A stretch of DNA of 64,000 bases from Chitinophaga sp. MM2321 (GTDB lineage: Bacteria; Bacteroidota; Bacteroidia; Chitinophagales; Chitinophagaceae). The stretch spans positions 6,047,001-6,111,000 of the forward strand of contig NZ_OZ035533.1 of the NCBI RefSeq assembly GCF_964033635.1, given 5' to 3'. Shown piece by piece: positions 42,677-52,884 of this stretch. Numbering within the stretch: position 1 is the first letter of the stretch; every line of letters starts with the position of its first letter. The notes beneath the pieces were generated by a model, which was not told the DNA's origin, made no database searches, and was given only the letters and a program-made list of their open reading frames with translations. The position numbers and the translations under genes were made by a program.

Positions 42677-45127
42677 TTAAAATGGATAACCTATTGCAAT
42701 ATTCAGGATCAGGTTTTTTTTGCGCCATTCGGGTTCTCCGAAATTTATTTTGTTGATCACCCAACGCTCATTTTCCGGTAGGTAAGGAATGCGGAGTGGT
42801 ATGGCCACATCAAAACGTACAACCACAATAGAGGCGTCAATGCGCAAACCGACACCGGCGCCTACAGCGATTTCTTTATAAAATGATTCCCATTTAAACC
42901 GGCTGCCTGTTTTATCAGGTACTGCTTTCTGTAACCAGATGTTACCGGCATCTACAAACGCGGCGACATTGAATACGCTGGCTACATGAACCCGCAACTC
43001 GGAGTTGAATTCCAGTTTGATATCGCCGGCTTCATTGGCGAGCAATGAGGAGGAATCTACCTGTGGATTATGAAATGATCCGGGGCCTAGTGTACGCGCC
43101 CTGAACGCACGGATACTACTGCTACCACCGGTGAAAAACTGTTTTACAAAAGGCAGCGTGGTAGAGTTGCCGTAGGGCAAACCATAGCCCAGAAATAAAC
43201 GGTTGATCCATTGTTTACCTTTCCCCAGGCTCCAATAGTGGCGGCCTTCCAGGCTTAACCGTTCATATTGCGCAAAGGGATTGTTTAATATGTTTTTGGT
43301 AGAATCGCTTTTCTTTATCAACAGGCCCGCAATATTGCCGGATACATCGATATTCCCGCTGAGGTAAAAACTATGTACCCGGTTGGCTGCCTGATTATTG
43401 TAGGTGATGGTGTAGTTGCCACCCAGGATAAACTGTTTTTCTATAGCCGACCGTTGGCTGGGATCATTGACGAGGATACTATCGTATGCTGCTGTTGTTT
43501 TAGTGGGCAGCACATAAGTAACGGCTATCGGTGAAAACACGTGACTGAGGTATGCAGAGCGTTGCCAGAGGTATTGCAACTGCACCGTATATGCGTTCAG
43601 GTTATACAGATCTGCGCGGCTGTATAATTCATATCCGGCGCTGATACGTGTATGCGGAACGTATGGAGTACGGATATTAATTCCTTTTATCGGTGTAAGG
43701 AAGCGGGGAATGGTTACCGCTGCTTCTGCTCCTAATACATATGAATTTCCGCCACCCGCTTTATTATTACCTGTTTGCCATTCGAGGCCGCCGTTGAGTG
43801 TTATTTCCAACAGGTTGGCAGCATGCAGCCAGTTACGGTTTTTAGCAGAGAGTCTTACTTCGGAGCCCACAAACCCATTTGATTTGGAGGTACCGCGTAA
43901 TTCTGCCTGAAGGGAACGGCGCTTGTAAGGTGTAAGAAAAAACTGGGCATCGAGCCAGCCACTATCCAGGGATACTTTGTTATTTACCATGGCACGATAC
44001 GTACTGGCCAATGTGGTATCGCGTTTGTAGGTGGCCTCTTTTGCGGGACTTAATCTCCTTACCGTAGTATCGCGTCCTCCGGGGCCATTCAGCCCTCTGC
44101 CAACGATGGTGTGTCTGCTGGTATCACGTATGGGGCGGAAAGAGCCTTTCACAAATTTAAATACCCCCAGGTTGATCAGACGTTGCAAGGTGATGTTGTG
44201 AGAACTCAGCCGGTATAAACTATCCGGCCGCAGAAATACGGAACGCTCAAATACAATGGGCTTGAAACGTTTGGCAGAATCGACGATGTAAATACCGTGA
44301 TAATTTAAAGGCGTACCTACAGTGGAGGTAGAATCATTATCCAGTGAATAATCCGGGAACAGGCTAATATCATGCATCCGGTAAGGACGCAGCGCCAGCA
44401 GGGGCGTGTTGTCTTTTATCTTCACAAATAAATCAACAGTTCCACGGTTGGTACTATCTACCTGTACCAGTAAATAATCGGGTGTAAAATAATAAAAACC
44501 CTGTTCTTTCAGACTTGCGTGTATGCGTTCCCGTTCGGCCTTGACGGAGTCCAGCGAATAGGGCGCACCTACCACCAGAGAGCTTTCATTCGCAGTACCG
44601 GTAACGGCTTTGCCAATAGAGCTGCTATCTGTTAAGAAGGTAACACTTTTAATTGTGTAGCGATGATTGGGAGTTGCAGTGTAATTGATAGACGCTTTTT
44701 TCTTTCCTGAATTTTTTACGGCAGATGTTACACCGGCCTGAAAGAAACCGTTATCAACCAGGTATTCCTGGAGCACAGTGCCGGTATAATCCGGCTTGGC
44801 CTTGCTGAGTAATACAGGAGGCTCTCCCCATTTTTTCCGTAACAGGTAATTGAGGCCTTTCCCTTTAGGCTCTTTACCCATATTATATAACCACAGTTTT
44901 AAAGGCATGCCGATAAACTTCCGGTTGGGATTGGGCCGGATCCTTTTTTCCATATTCTCTTTCAGCGAGCCATAGTCTTTCGGTTTTTTATCTTTCCATG
45001 TTACTGAACTGCCGGTGTACAGGCGATCACCTTCCGGCACGGTGCGCGTAGTGCTACAGGAGCTGATGCCCAGGAAACCCAGACAGCATATGATACAACA
45101 GATAATATGGCTATTTCTTTTCCGCAT
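42677..45127 (-). CDS. tamL: Lipidated TamA-like outer-membrane assembly protein (TamL)
   Basis: 816 residues. A lipoprotein signal (IICCIICCLGFLGISSC, Cys24) precedes POTRA-like repeats (KPDYTGTVLQEYLVDNGFF, YYFTPDYLLVQVD, LYRLSSHNITLQRLINLGVF) and a C-terminal 16-strand barrel of the BamA/TamA (bac_surface_Ag) type: FFTGGSSSIRAFRARTLGPGS is the Omp85 RGF-like loop, and FDVAIPLRIPY, FGEPEWRKKNLILNIAIGYPF the final strands. Bacteroidota lipid-anchored TamA variants are known as TamL. It starts at ATG 45127 inside the last codons of tamB, 17 bp overlap; longer start choices overlap tamB more. With TamB it inserts or supplies outer-membrane proteins or lipids. Confidence 0.9.
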   Translation of the reverse strand: MRKRNSHIICCIICCLGFLGISSCSTTRTVPEGDRLYTGSSVTWKDKKPKDYGSLKENMEKRIRPNPNRKFIGMPLKLWLYNMGKEPKGKGLNYLLRKKWGEPPVLLSKAKPDYTGTVLQEYLVDNGFFQAGVTSAVKNSGKKKASINYTATPNHRYTIKSVTFLTDSSSIGKAVTGTANESSLVVGAPYSLDSVKAERERIHASLKEQGFYYFTPDYLLVQVDSTNRGTVDLFVKIKDNTPLLALRPYRMHDISLFPDYSLDNDSTSTVGTPLNYHGIYIVDSAKRFKPIVFERSVFLRPDSLYRLSSHNITLQRLINLGVFKFVKGSFRPIRDTSRHTIVGRGLNGPGGRDTTVRRLSPAKEATYKRDTTLASTYRAMVNNKVSLDSGWLDAQFFLTPYKRRSLQAELRGTSKSNGFVGSEVRLSAKNRNWLHAANLLEITLNGGLEWQTGNNKAGGGNSYVLGAEAAVTIPRFLTPIKGINIRTPYVPHTRISAGYELYSRADLYNLNAYTVQLQYLWQRSAYLSHVFSPIAVTYVLPTKTTAAYDSILVNDPSQRSAIEKQFILGGNYTITYNNQAANRVHSFYLSGNIDVSGNIAGLLIKKSDSTKNILNNPFAQYERLSLEGRHYWSLGKGKQWINRLFLGYGLPYGNSTTLPFVKQFFTGGSSSIRAFRARTLGPGSFHNPQVDSSSLLANEAGDIKLEFNSELRVHVASVFNVAAFVDAGNIWLQKAVPDKTGSRFKWESFYKEIAVGAGVGLRIDASIVVVRFDVAIPLRIPYLPENERWVINKINFGEPEWRKKNLILNIAIGYPF

Positions 45128-48100
45128 CCTGATTGTTCGTGTTTTTATTTTCCTTCTTATCTTTTTTGTCCCGCAGCTTCTGCGCTTTTTTTGTGTCTTT
45201 TGTGCGTTGCAGAATTTCTCTGAATTCATCATAATCCATCACGAGCATAAACGCTACGCCCGTTTCTACAAACTGTCCCTGGATGACGGTTTGGTTATCA
45301 TTACGCTGATATACACGTATCCTGTATCGGCCATCACGACTTAGTTTATACTCGATGGAGATATCGCCTACCAGCGAGCTGGCGCTTTGCTGATTACCAG
45401 TTAAAACAATATTGGAACCAACGGAAACGGTTAAACGATCATTAAACAGATTTTTAGAGGCACCGATATTGAGGTTAGTGGTTTCCTGTGCTGTGCCGGT
45501 AGAATAATCTTCTTTGCTTTGCAGATCAAAATTGAGATCTACGCCTTTTATAAGATTGCCCGCCAGGTTATTGAGCTGTTGTGATAAAATTTTGCTCACG
45601 CTGTTACGGGCTGCCTGTCCTACCCCACCACCGCTGTTATCGAGGGTGTTCATCGGATCGTCTGGAATGAAGGTATTTAATACCAGCAATCCCATTACCT
45701 GTTTGTTCAGCTCTGATGGTACCTGGTTTATTTGTTTGATGCGATTGTAAGGCGCACCATTAAAATCATTGCGTTCTTTTTCCGGCATATCCAGGCGGAA
45801 GCTGATATCGGGTTTTAACAGGCTTCCTTTGATCATCAGGTAAACTTCAAAAGGAATCCTTTGTTTGTAGGTATTTCTTTGCTGCGCAGTCATACTTCCC
45901 AACTGATCCTGCACCAGGTCGATGGCGGGAGCATTCACGGTGTATTTGGCCGTGATATCCATGTCTGCGCTCATGGCATCTCCGTTGAAGGAGATGAAGC
46001 TACCTTTCTGAATATCGAAGGAACGTTTTATGAGCTGGTTCAGCGACATTTCATACTTACCTTCTGTAATTTCATAGCGGCCGGTCAGGCTCATTTTGCT
46101 GCTTGGGTCCAGCGTAGCATTGAGGCTTGCCGTACCTTTTGCCTGTACATAATCTCCGTTTTCTTTATCAATGATAATTTTCAGAACAGACTCCGGTGTT
46201 ATTTCCACATTACCGGAGAAAAACATTCCCTTCAATCTTGGGTTGCTGTATTTGATACTATCCAGTTTCGCCAGCAGCGCGGTGTCAATAGGGTTTGATT
46301 TATCAACAAATTCCACAACGCCTTCCCGGTCTGCCAGTCCCGGTTCTTCCTGCGGGAGCATCACGGTTACACTTGATTTATCGCGCAGCTTCAGGTTGGC
46401 GTCTACCCGTGGGAGGTCCATTGTGCCGCGGATCTTCACTTTGCTGTCAATGAATGCGGGCCCGTAGATCCATTGTTCTTCGTTTTGCTGTTTGCCCAGG
46501 GCCATAAAATTGTCAGCATTAACATCCAGGTTGAAGTTATACTTCATATAGTCGGATGTATTGATGCGGCCATTTACTACCAGTTCATTATTGAGGCTAT
46601 CGGCAATGACGAGGTTGTTGAATAGGATTCCTTTTTCATCGATCACAATATCTTCGTCCGGCAGGTGAAGGGTGTTGCCAATGTAGTTGATGGTGCCACC
46701 GGCATTATTGAAATGCAGGTTGCCTTTTACAGCAGGTTTTGCGGTGGTACCGGAAATATGAAACTGCCCGTTGGCGCTGCCATACATGTGGGATACATTA
46801 CCCATTGTAAAAGGCTCCATGGTGGCCATGTTCAGGTTGTTGATATCTACCTGTGCATTGATAGTACTATCGTAGTTACCATCTATTTTTATATCATTTT
46901 CATTTCCGGAAAGTGCTGCGGTAAGTTTATACTGATTGGGTTGATCGTTTTCCACGGTAGCATTGAGTGTTCCCATACGTGTATTCTTCACCGTTAGACT
47001 GTCCAGTGTTAGTTTAGCGTTGATAAGGGGAGAAGTATCCCAGTTGCGTACAAGTGCTTCGGCATTCAATACGCCGTTTGCCAGCAAGGTATCTGAAGCC
47101 AGCAGTCCGGTGATGGTGGATAGCTGAAAACCAGCAATATTGGCCTGTAGTGCTTTGGTGGTGCCGGTGTCTGACCGGGTACTGATCTGGATAGACTGAT
47201 CGCCCTGTGATAATTTGATGTTAGCGGTATCCGGTGCGCCGTCTTTTATCCGCAGGATATTATTTTCAGCCACGGTCCACTCCTGTTTATTGAGCAGTAG
47301 TCCGGGTTTGAGAGATAGTTCCATCACACTATCCGGCAGGAAGGTTAAGAGGCCTCCTACTTTATATTTGGGCTGTTTTTTTATATCATCCAGTAAAAGG
47401 TCGAAATTGACTACGCCTGTGTTGGCGCGGGCTCTCAGCACCGTGTGATACAGCGGGAAAGTAGGGTGTTTCATGTCTACCAGTGAAACATATGTCTGCA
47501 AGGAAGTGTCTACGATGCGGGCATAAAGTTTCAGGCTGTCTATTTGTAAAGAGTCGTAATTAATTTTAGGCATGTCTGCGCGGAGAAAGAGCAGGCTGCT
47601 ATCGCTGTTGAGGCGGCCGGCTATTTCCAGGGGCACTTCCATGTGAAGGGCAGGCATCATGGCTTGCAGGCTGCGCGGCCATTGCAATGACGCGGTCCAT
47701 TGCAGGTGTTGTCCTGCAGGGATTTGTATGATGCGGCTGGAGTCGTCTGGCAGCAACGGTTTCATGATGATCCCACTGAAGGCGCTGCCTACTTTTGTAT
47801 AATCGATGATCCCATTGGCGTTGATGAGTCCGAACGGGCTTTGCAGGGTCAGGTATTGTTGATCGCTGTATTTGGCTATCAATGAGATGCTGTCTAATGG
47901 AAACACGTTCCCATTGGTGGTTATCTGCCAGTCGGTCAGAAATGCAGCGCCATCCAGGTGTGTTGGTTCCAGGCTGTTAAAATCCGCGGTCAGGTTTCCT
48001 TTCAGCGTTAATGGCGCTGTATACCAATGGGTAGCATAAAGGTCAGCTTTGGTAAGTTCCATATTGACTTTCAGGCCCTGGATAGAGGTATCTGCCAGGT

Positions 48101-50186
48101 TGCCGCTGATATCAAAGGTGGTTACCAGGTTGGTATCTGCACTTTCTCCCTTTGCTTCAAATACGCCTTTATTCAGGGCTGCATTCAGGGCTACATCATG
48201 GTAAGTGTATTTATTGTAGGTGGCTTCGTTTAGCTGGATGGCTGCTTTGGCTACCATCTGCCGCAACGTATAGCCCTGACCGGTAGCACTCATTTTTCCA
48301 GCTATCCATCCGTAGGTGGTATCATACAGCATGATGCCGGGGTGAACCCGGAAATAAGAAACATTTACATCATAGCTGCTGTGTATGCTATCGGCGATGT
48401 TGACCAGTTGGGCATCGACTGTTGCAGTAGCGATGTCGCTTTTAAGCTGCAATTGGGTGAGCATGTTTTTCATGCCGCCTTTAAACATGCCGGTAATGAT
48501 CATGTGTTCGGGAAGACGCGGTGTGTCCGATAGCGTACCGGCGGGTAGCCAGGAACGCAGCGGTGTATTGCCTGATTCAACGAAAATGTCGGGCAGGTTG
48601 GCATTGAGGCGGTCCATATCTGTAACATGTTCCACCTGTGCGTTTTCCGTTTTTATGAGATTGCCTTCATGATCGTTTATGTACAGCGTTTTGATATTCA
48701 GGAGTCCGAGATTGCCTTTTAATATAGCCGCCAGCGTTAGTTGCTTTTTCCACAACGGATCAAAAGATTTGTTTTTTCGTGCATCGGGAACAAAGGGTAG
48801 CCATTCTGCCAGTGCAATATGCACGGAGTCGAGGTTGGCATCCAGCCCCAGCTGATCAAGATGATCGGAAATGCCGGACCAGGATGGAACGGTAACAGCG
48901 ATGTGTTTCCGGAAAATGCTTTTGTTTGTTTGCAACAGCATGTTTTGCAGTACGAGGCTGTGGGGCGTGAACAATACGTTCATATTTGCCTTACGGATGG
49001 CAAAGCCGGACCAGTCGCGTGCAGTCAGTGATTTTAATGCTACACTGATGCTGTCGGGTTTATATTTTATGTTGGAGATCCTGCTGTTAAAATTGGTCAG
49101 CAGCAGGTGATTATAATCGGGATCGGGACCGGCAGCTTTGGGTGCGGGGCTGCCGTTATCATAACGGAATGCGAGGCTGTCGAGGTTTACCTGCGTGGCA
49201 AATAGCTGCCAGGTGTTAGGAACCGTGTCTGGTGGCGCCGGGGTGGTGTCTTTACCGGGTACCATAGACAGCATTCCCCTGGTATTGCGGATGGTGAGAT
49301 CGCCAACCTGTATGCGGGTGGAATCCTGGTCCAGGCTGCTGTTGCGCAATACCAGGCTTCCTACTCTCCAGGCGGTGCTGATACCGATGCCATCGTTGCT
49401 GTACAGGAACGAGCTATTAGAGAGTTGTAGTTTTTTAAGCAGCAGGTGAAAGGCGGCGCTGCTGGTATCTACCGGTGGTGGTGGCGGTGCGGCAGCCGTT
49501 GCAACAGCGGGTATATAATTTTGTTTGAAGAAACCTTTAAGGCCATCCAGTGTTATCCCCCTGAAAGCGTAAATACCATCATCTATCAGCAGATCATCGG
49601 GATCTATGTGCAGTGTTGTCCAGGTAAGTACGGCATTCATACCGCCGGGTACATCTATATAACTGACTTTCGTATGGCGGAGGGAAACGTCTTTGATCCT
49701 GAACTGCAGCGTGGTGCCAGTGGCCGGGGCTATTGTATCGGGGGTGGCATCTTTACTGCTGAATGCATCCGCAGCAAACTGGTAGTTAAAGGCGGTGTCG
49801 CCCTGGTGGCGGTAAATATTTACCAGCAGGGTATCCCATTCCAGTTTATTGATCTGTAGCTCATTGTTGAGCAGCGACAGGAGATTATAATGCACCCGGA
49901 GGCTGCCGGTATAAAATAATGCCTGGTTGGCTGTATCGGCCACATATACATTCCTGAGTTCGAGGTATTGCCATCCACGGGCGTGGAGGTAGCCGATCTG
50001 TACTTTTGTACGCAGCTTTTTCTGCAGGTATACTTCCCCCTGCTCCCGCAAATAATTCTGCACGCCGTTTAGCTGCAATAATAAAACAGCCATTACGGGC
50101 AAGAGGAGCACCGCAACAACAATCCATAAAAGCCATCGCCACCAGGGGCGGCCGTGTTTTTCTCCGGTTTCTGCTGGTTCTGTCAC
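45111..50186 (-). CDS. tamB: Translocation and assembly module protein TamB
   Basis: 1691 residues, anchored by an N-terminal membrane helix (about 17-39, WLLWIVVAVLLLPVMAVLLLQL). The length is filled with repeated beta strands typical of the AsmA/TamB bridge, and the C-terminal ~450 residues are the DUF490 domain (INYIGNTLHLPDEDIVIDEKGILF, KVRGTMDLPRVDANLKL-like, DRLTVSVGSNIVLTG). It spans the periplasm and works with the outer-membrane partner, here the overlapping tamL gene. The start is GTG 50184-50186; no ATG fits. Recent work on relatives points to lipid transport. It is the longest gene in the window and ends in a lysine-rich tail. Confidence 0.93.
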   Translation of the reverse strand: MTEPAETGEKHGRPWWRWLLWIVVAVLLLPVMAVLLLQLNGVQNYLREQGEVYLQKKLRTKVQIGYLHARGWQYLELRNVYVADTANQALFYTGSLRVHYNLLSLLNNELQINKLEWDTLLVNIYRHQGDTAFNYQFAADAFSSKDATPDTIAPATGTTLQFRIKDVSLRHTKVSYIDVPGGMNAVLTWTTLHIDPDDLLIDDGIYAFRGITLDGLKGFFKQNYIPAVATAAAPPPPPVDTSSAAFHLLLKKLQLSNSSFLYSNDGIGISTAWRVGSLVLRNSSLDQDSTRIQVGDLTIRNTRGMLSMVPGKDTTPAPPDTVPNTWQLFATQVNLDSLAFRYDNGSPAPKAAGPDPDYNHLLLTNFNSRISNIKYKPDSISVALKSLTARDWSGFAIRKANMNVLFTPHSLVLQNMLLQTNKSIFRKHIAVTVPSWSGISDHLDQLGLDANLDSVHIALAEWLPFVPDARKNKSFDPLWKKQLTLAAILKGNLGLLNIKTLYINDHEGNLIKTENAQVEHVTDMDRLNANLPDIFVESGNTPLRSWLPAGTLSDTPRLPEHMIITGMFKGGMKNMLTQLQLKSDIATATVDAQLVNIADSIHSSYDVNVSYFRVHPGIMLYDTTYGWIAGKMSATGQGYTLRQMVAKAAIQLNEATYNKYTYHDVALNAALNKGVFEAKGESADTNLVTTFDISGNLADTSIQGLKVNMELTKADLYATHWYTAPLTLKGNLTADFNSLEPTHLDGAAFLTDWQITTNGNVFPLDSISLIAKYSDQQYLTLQSPFGLINANGIIDYTKVGSAFSGIIMKPLLPDDSSRIIQIPAGQHLQWTASLQWPRSLQAMMPALHMEVPLEIAGRLNSDSSLLFLRADMPKINYDSLQIDSLKLYARIVDTSLQTYVSLVDMKHPTFPLYHTVLRARANTGVVNFDLLLDDIKKQPKYKVGGLLTFLPDSVMELSLKPGLLLNKQEWTVAENNILRIKDGAPDTANIKLSQGDQSIQISTRSDTGTTKALQANIAGFQLSTITGLLASDTLLANGVLNAEALVRNWDTSPLINAKLTLDSLTVKNTRMGTLNATVENDQPNQYKLTAALSGNENDIKIDGNYDSTINAQVDINNLNMATMEPFTMGNVSHMYGSANGQFHISGTTAKPAVKGNLHFNNAGGTINYIGNTLHLPDEDIVIDEKGILFNNLVIADSLNNELVVNGRINTSDYMKYNFNLDVNADNFMALGKQQNEEQWIYGPAFIDSKVKIRGTMDLPRVDANLKLRDKSSVTVMLPQEEPGLADREGVVEFVDKSNPIDTALLAKLDSIKYSNPRLKGMFFSGNVEITPESVLKIIIDKENGDYVQAKGTASLNATLDPSSKMSLTGRYEITEGKYEMSLNQLIKRSFDIQKGSFISFNGDAMSADMDITAKYTVNAPAIDLVQDQLGSMTAQQRNTYKQRIPFEVYLMIKGSLLKPDISFRLDMPEKERNDFNGAPYNRIKQINQVPSELNKQVMGLLVLNTFIPDDPMNTLDNSGGGVGQAARNSVSKILSQQLNNLAGNLIKGVDLNFDLQSKEDYSTGTAQETTNLNIGASKNLFNDRLTVSVGSNIVLTGNQQSASSLVGDISIEYKLSRDGRYRIRVYQRNDNQTVIQGQFVETGVAFMLVMDYDEFREILQRTKDTKKAQKLRDKKDKKENKNTNNQDAEKK

Positions 50187-50474
50187 TATGATTTATTACT
50201 AATAGTAATTTACTGAAAATAAAACGCACAAGCGTCCTAATGGTTTACTTTTTCACATGAGATAATGCTCCCGTACGTCTGAGGTGGGGTATCACAAAAT
50301 CCATACCCGCAGGTATAAGGGGATAAATAATTATTGCAAGGATACATTAATTACGGGAACGGGCATACTAAAAATTAAGAATTGCGAATGACGCATTGCG
50401 CGGCTGTGGGTGGATTTTAGCGGATGATAGCATCCGTTGCTATTACAAATGGGATTTTTATGCCGGGAGTATGA

Positions 50475-51098
50475 TCATTGGAAAACAGGTTTATTCCGTT
50501 GATTGAACTGGTCAATATAATACTCAAGTTGATCTTTTCTGGCATTATCTCTCCTGAATTCTTCCAACAAATCTTTATCCTGCGGGAGAATATATTTTTT
50601 GAGATTATAAGCAGAAAGCTCCAGGATTTCACCGGTGATGATGTTAATCACTTTCTTCAGCCGGACGGGTGTGCTGATGCTGTTTACCGTCATGTCTGCC
50701 TGATTGTAGTAGCCGCGGGAAGGTTGTACGCCACGAAGTTCATAGATGCAGTAATAACCGGCTGGTTCTATTTTATTGAGGCCGTTGTCTTTTATGTAGA
50801 TATACTGCCCGTCGCAGTAGCCCCAGTAATTTTTTATTTTATGTTCCTGTCCGGCGGCATCGCGCATGACGAGCTCGTTCCTGTTTGCCAGCAGATAGAT
50901 CTGCGCTGCGGAGCTACGGTTTTTTATAACAAGGTCGCCTTCTCCGGAGGGATTGTTTGTTTGAAATTCTTCAAAAGATTTATACAATCCTTTTTTCAGG
51001 GCGTGCGCGTAGATGATCAGGTCGGCCTCATCTTTATTTTGTGCCGCCGATATCATGGAAATAAAAAAGATCGCGAAAAAACACCACACCTGTTTCAT
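50475..51098 (-). CDS. Secreted protein, function unknown
   Basis: 207 residues with a signal peptide (KQVWCFFAIFFISMISAAQ). The mature part begins KDEADLIIYAHALKKGLYKSFEEFQTNNPS, contains DGQYIYIKDNGLNKIEPAGYYCIYELRG, and ends in a charged helix (KDLLEEFRRDNARKDQLEYYIDQFNQ). I do not recognise a catalytic motif. Relatives that start with a GLYKSFEEF-like motif are common Bacteroidota hypotheticals. ATG 51098 is preferred; the extra codons to 51107 begin with TTG. It lies alone, 288 bp from tamB and divergent from nothing. Confidence 0.75.
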   Translation of the reverse strand: MKQVWCFFAIFFISMISAAQNKDEADLIIYAHALKKGLYKSFEEFQTNNPSGEGDLVIKNRSSAAQIYLLANRNELVMRDAAGQEHKIKNYWGYCDGQYIYIKDNGLNKIEPAGYYCIYELRGVQPSRGYYNQADMTVNSISTPVRLKKVINIITGEILELSAYNLKKYILPQDKDLLEEFRRDNARKDQLEYYIDQFNQRNKPVFQ

Positions 51099-51236
51099 AG
51101 GAGACAAATGTATCCTGTTTAGGGAGCGGTGTACAGAGAAATAGCTGAATGATTGTTTTGTTTCTGCTGATGTGAGATTTCTGTCTCTAAATTCTTTCCC
51201 GCTGTATCAGCAGAGCCGTTGTTGTAAAAAAATATA

Positions 51237-51256
51237 GGCCGGGTAAAAACCCGGCC
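51237..51256 (-). terminator. Terminator of the gltB-gltD operon
   Basis: GGCCGGGT (51237-51244) and ACCCGGCC (51249-51256) form a perfect 8-bp GC stem with the loop AAAA. On the minus strand it is followed by a T run (plus A run 51226-51233). It lies about 90 nt after the gltD stop. Confidence 0.8.
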
Positions 51257-51345
51257 CGGCTGAAGGTTACAACAAAATCTAAACCTGCTTATGAGAAAAA
51301 TTTCCAGTGTTTAGCTGATATTTTAAAGTGGCTAAAAGCCAATTA

Positions 51346-52818
51346 TTATAATGCCATTGCCTGTAGTGAATGATCTTTACTTTCCAGTTGGGAGCTGCCC
51401 ATGAGGAATTCGTCCACTTTTCTTGCGCACTCGCGGCCTTCACTTATAGCCCATACCACCAGCGATTGTCCGCGGCGCATATCGCCGGCAGCAAATACTT
51501 TTGGTATAGATGTCAGGTATTCTTTTTCTGTTGCTTTTACGTTGCCACGGTCATCTTGTTCCACTTCCAGCTGATCCAGCATGCCGGTGTGCTGCGGATG
51601 TACAAAGCCCATGGCTAATAAAGCCAGTTCGCAGGGTACATCTCTTTCAGATCCGGGCACTTCTGTAAACTTAGCGGGTCTGCCCTCGCTGGAAGTCCAT
51701 TGCAGGTCTACCAGGCGTAGCGCCTTCAGGTGGCCGTTATCGTCACCGATAAATGCTTTGGTTGCAATAGCCCATTGACGATCAGCACCTTCTTCATGAG
51801 AAGACGATGTTTTTAATATCATGGGATAAGTAGGCCAGGGCATGAATTCGTTACGTTCTCCCGGAGGTTTTGGCAACAGTTCCAGTTGCATGATGCTGGT
51901 AGCGCCATGACGGTTGCTGGTACCAACGCAATCGGAGCCGGTATCACCTCCACCTATTACTACTACGTTTTTGCCGGTAGCAAAGATATCATTTCCTTCC
52001 ACAGGAAGATTAGCAACCCTTTTATTTTGCTGTTTGAGGAAGTCCATGGCATAGTGTACACCTTTCAGCTCACGGCCGGTGATGCCCAGGTCGCGGGGAA
52101 TGGTAGACCCACCCGCCAGCACGATGGCATTGTATTCCCTGAGCAGGTCGTTGGCACTAACGTCAACGCCTATGTTGGTATTACACTGAAATACGACTCC
52201 TTCTTCTTCCATCAGTTTCACCCTGCGGTCGATGGTCCATTTTTCCAGTTTGAAATCGGGGATACCATAGCGAAGAAGTCCGCCTGGTTTATCATCGCGT
52301 TCAAACACGGTTACCTGGTGACCGGCATAGTTGAGCTGTGCAGCAGCAGCCAGTCCGGCAGGACCGGAGCCAACTACGGCTACTTTTTTGCCGCTGCGCA
52401 TACGGGGCGCTTTGGCTTGTACCAATCCTTTATCGAAAGCAATTTCAATAATATGTTTTTCGATTTCCTCAATCGTTACCGGCGGCTGATTGATGCCCAG
52501 CACGCATGCACTTTCACAGGGAGCCGGACAAATACGTCCGGTGAACTCAGGAAAGTTATTGGTAGAAGTAAGGATTTCGTATGCATTTTTCCAATCCTGG
52601 CGGTATACGGCGTCATTAAATTCTGGTATCACGTTACCGAGCGGGCATCCGCTGTGGCAAAAGGGTACGCCGCAATTCATGCAGCGGGCTGCCTGTTGAT
52701 TCAGTTTGTTATCAGGGAAGCGGTCTATAAACTCGTTATAGTGGCTTACCCTTTCCCGTGGATCCGCTTTCCCGGGCTGCTCGCGTGTAAATTCCAGGAA
52801 TCCTGTAGGTTTACCCAT
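51346..52818 (-). CDS. gltD: Glutamate synthase small subunit GltD
   Basis: 490 residues. It feeds NAD(P)H electrons to GltB. The N-terminus has the Cys-rich 4Fe-4S motifs CMNCGVPFCHSGCPLGN and CPAPCESACVLG, followed by FAD binding (VVGSGPAGLAAAAQL), PGGLLRYGIPDFKLEK, and NADPH binding (VVIGGGDTGSDCVG), ending in VFAAGDMRRGQSLVVWAISEGRECA. It is the second gene, 66 bp behind gltB, and is followed by a GC hairpin terminator. The pair assimilates ammonia with glutamine synthetase. Confidence 0.97.
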   Translation of the reverse strand: MGKPTGFLEFTREQPGKADPRERVSHYNEFIDRFPDNKLNQQAARCMNCGVPFCHSGCPLGNVIPEFNDAVYRQDWKNAYEILTSTNNFPEFTGRICPAPCESACVLGINQPPVTIEEIEKHIIEIAFDKGLVQAKAPRMRSGKKVAVVGSGPAGLAAAAQLNYAGHQVTVFERDDKPGGLLRYGIPDFKLEKWTIDRRVKLMEEEGVVFQCNTNIGVDVSANDLLREYNAIVLAGGSTIPRDLGITGRELKGVHYAMDFLKQQNKRVANLPVEGNDIFATGKNVVVIGGGDTGSDCVGTSNRHGATSIMQLELLPKPPGERNEFMPWPTYPMILKTSSSHEEGADRQWAIATKAFIGDDNGHLKALRLVDLQWTSSEGRPAKFTEVPGSERDVPCELALLAMGFVHPQHTGMLDQLEVEQDDRGNVKATEKEYLTSIPKVFAAGDMRRGQSLVVWAISEGRECARKVDEFLMGSSQLESKDHSLQAMAL

Positions 52819-52884
52819 AAATTTCCTCCACAGTCCCTTACCTGCAAGGGATATTTTGATGATGAATGTTAATTGTTTGCTGCC

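Noticed and set aside
51886..52872. 328-residue plus-strand frame opposite gltD
   Set aside because: Entirely antisense to a clear glutamate synthase gene; no domain visible; a by-product of codon bias.
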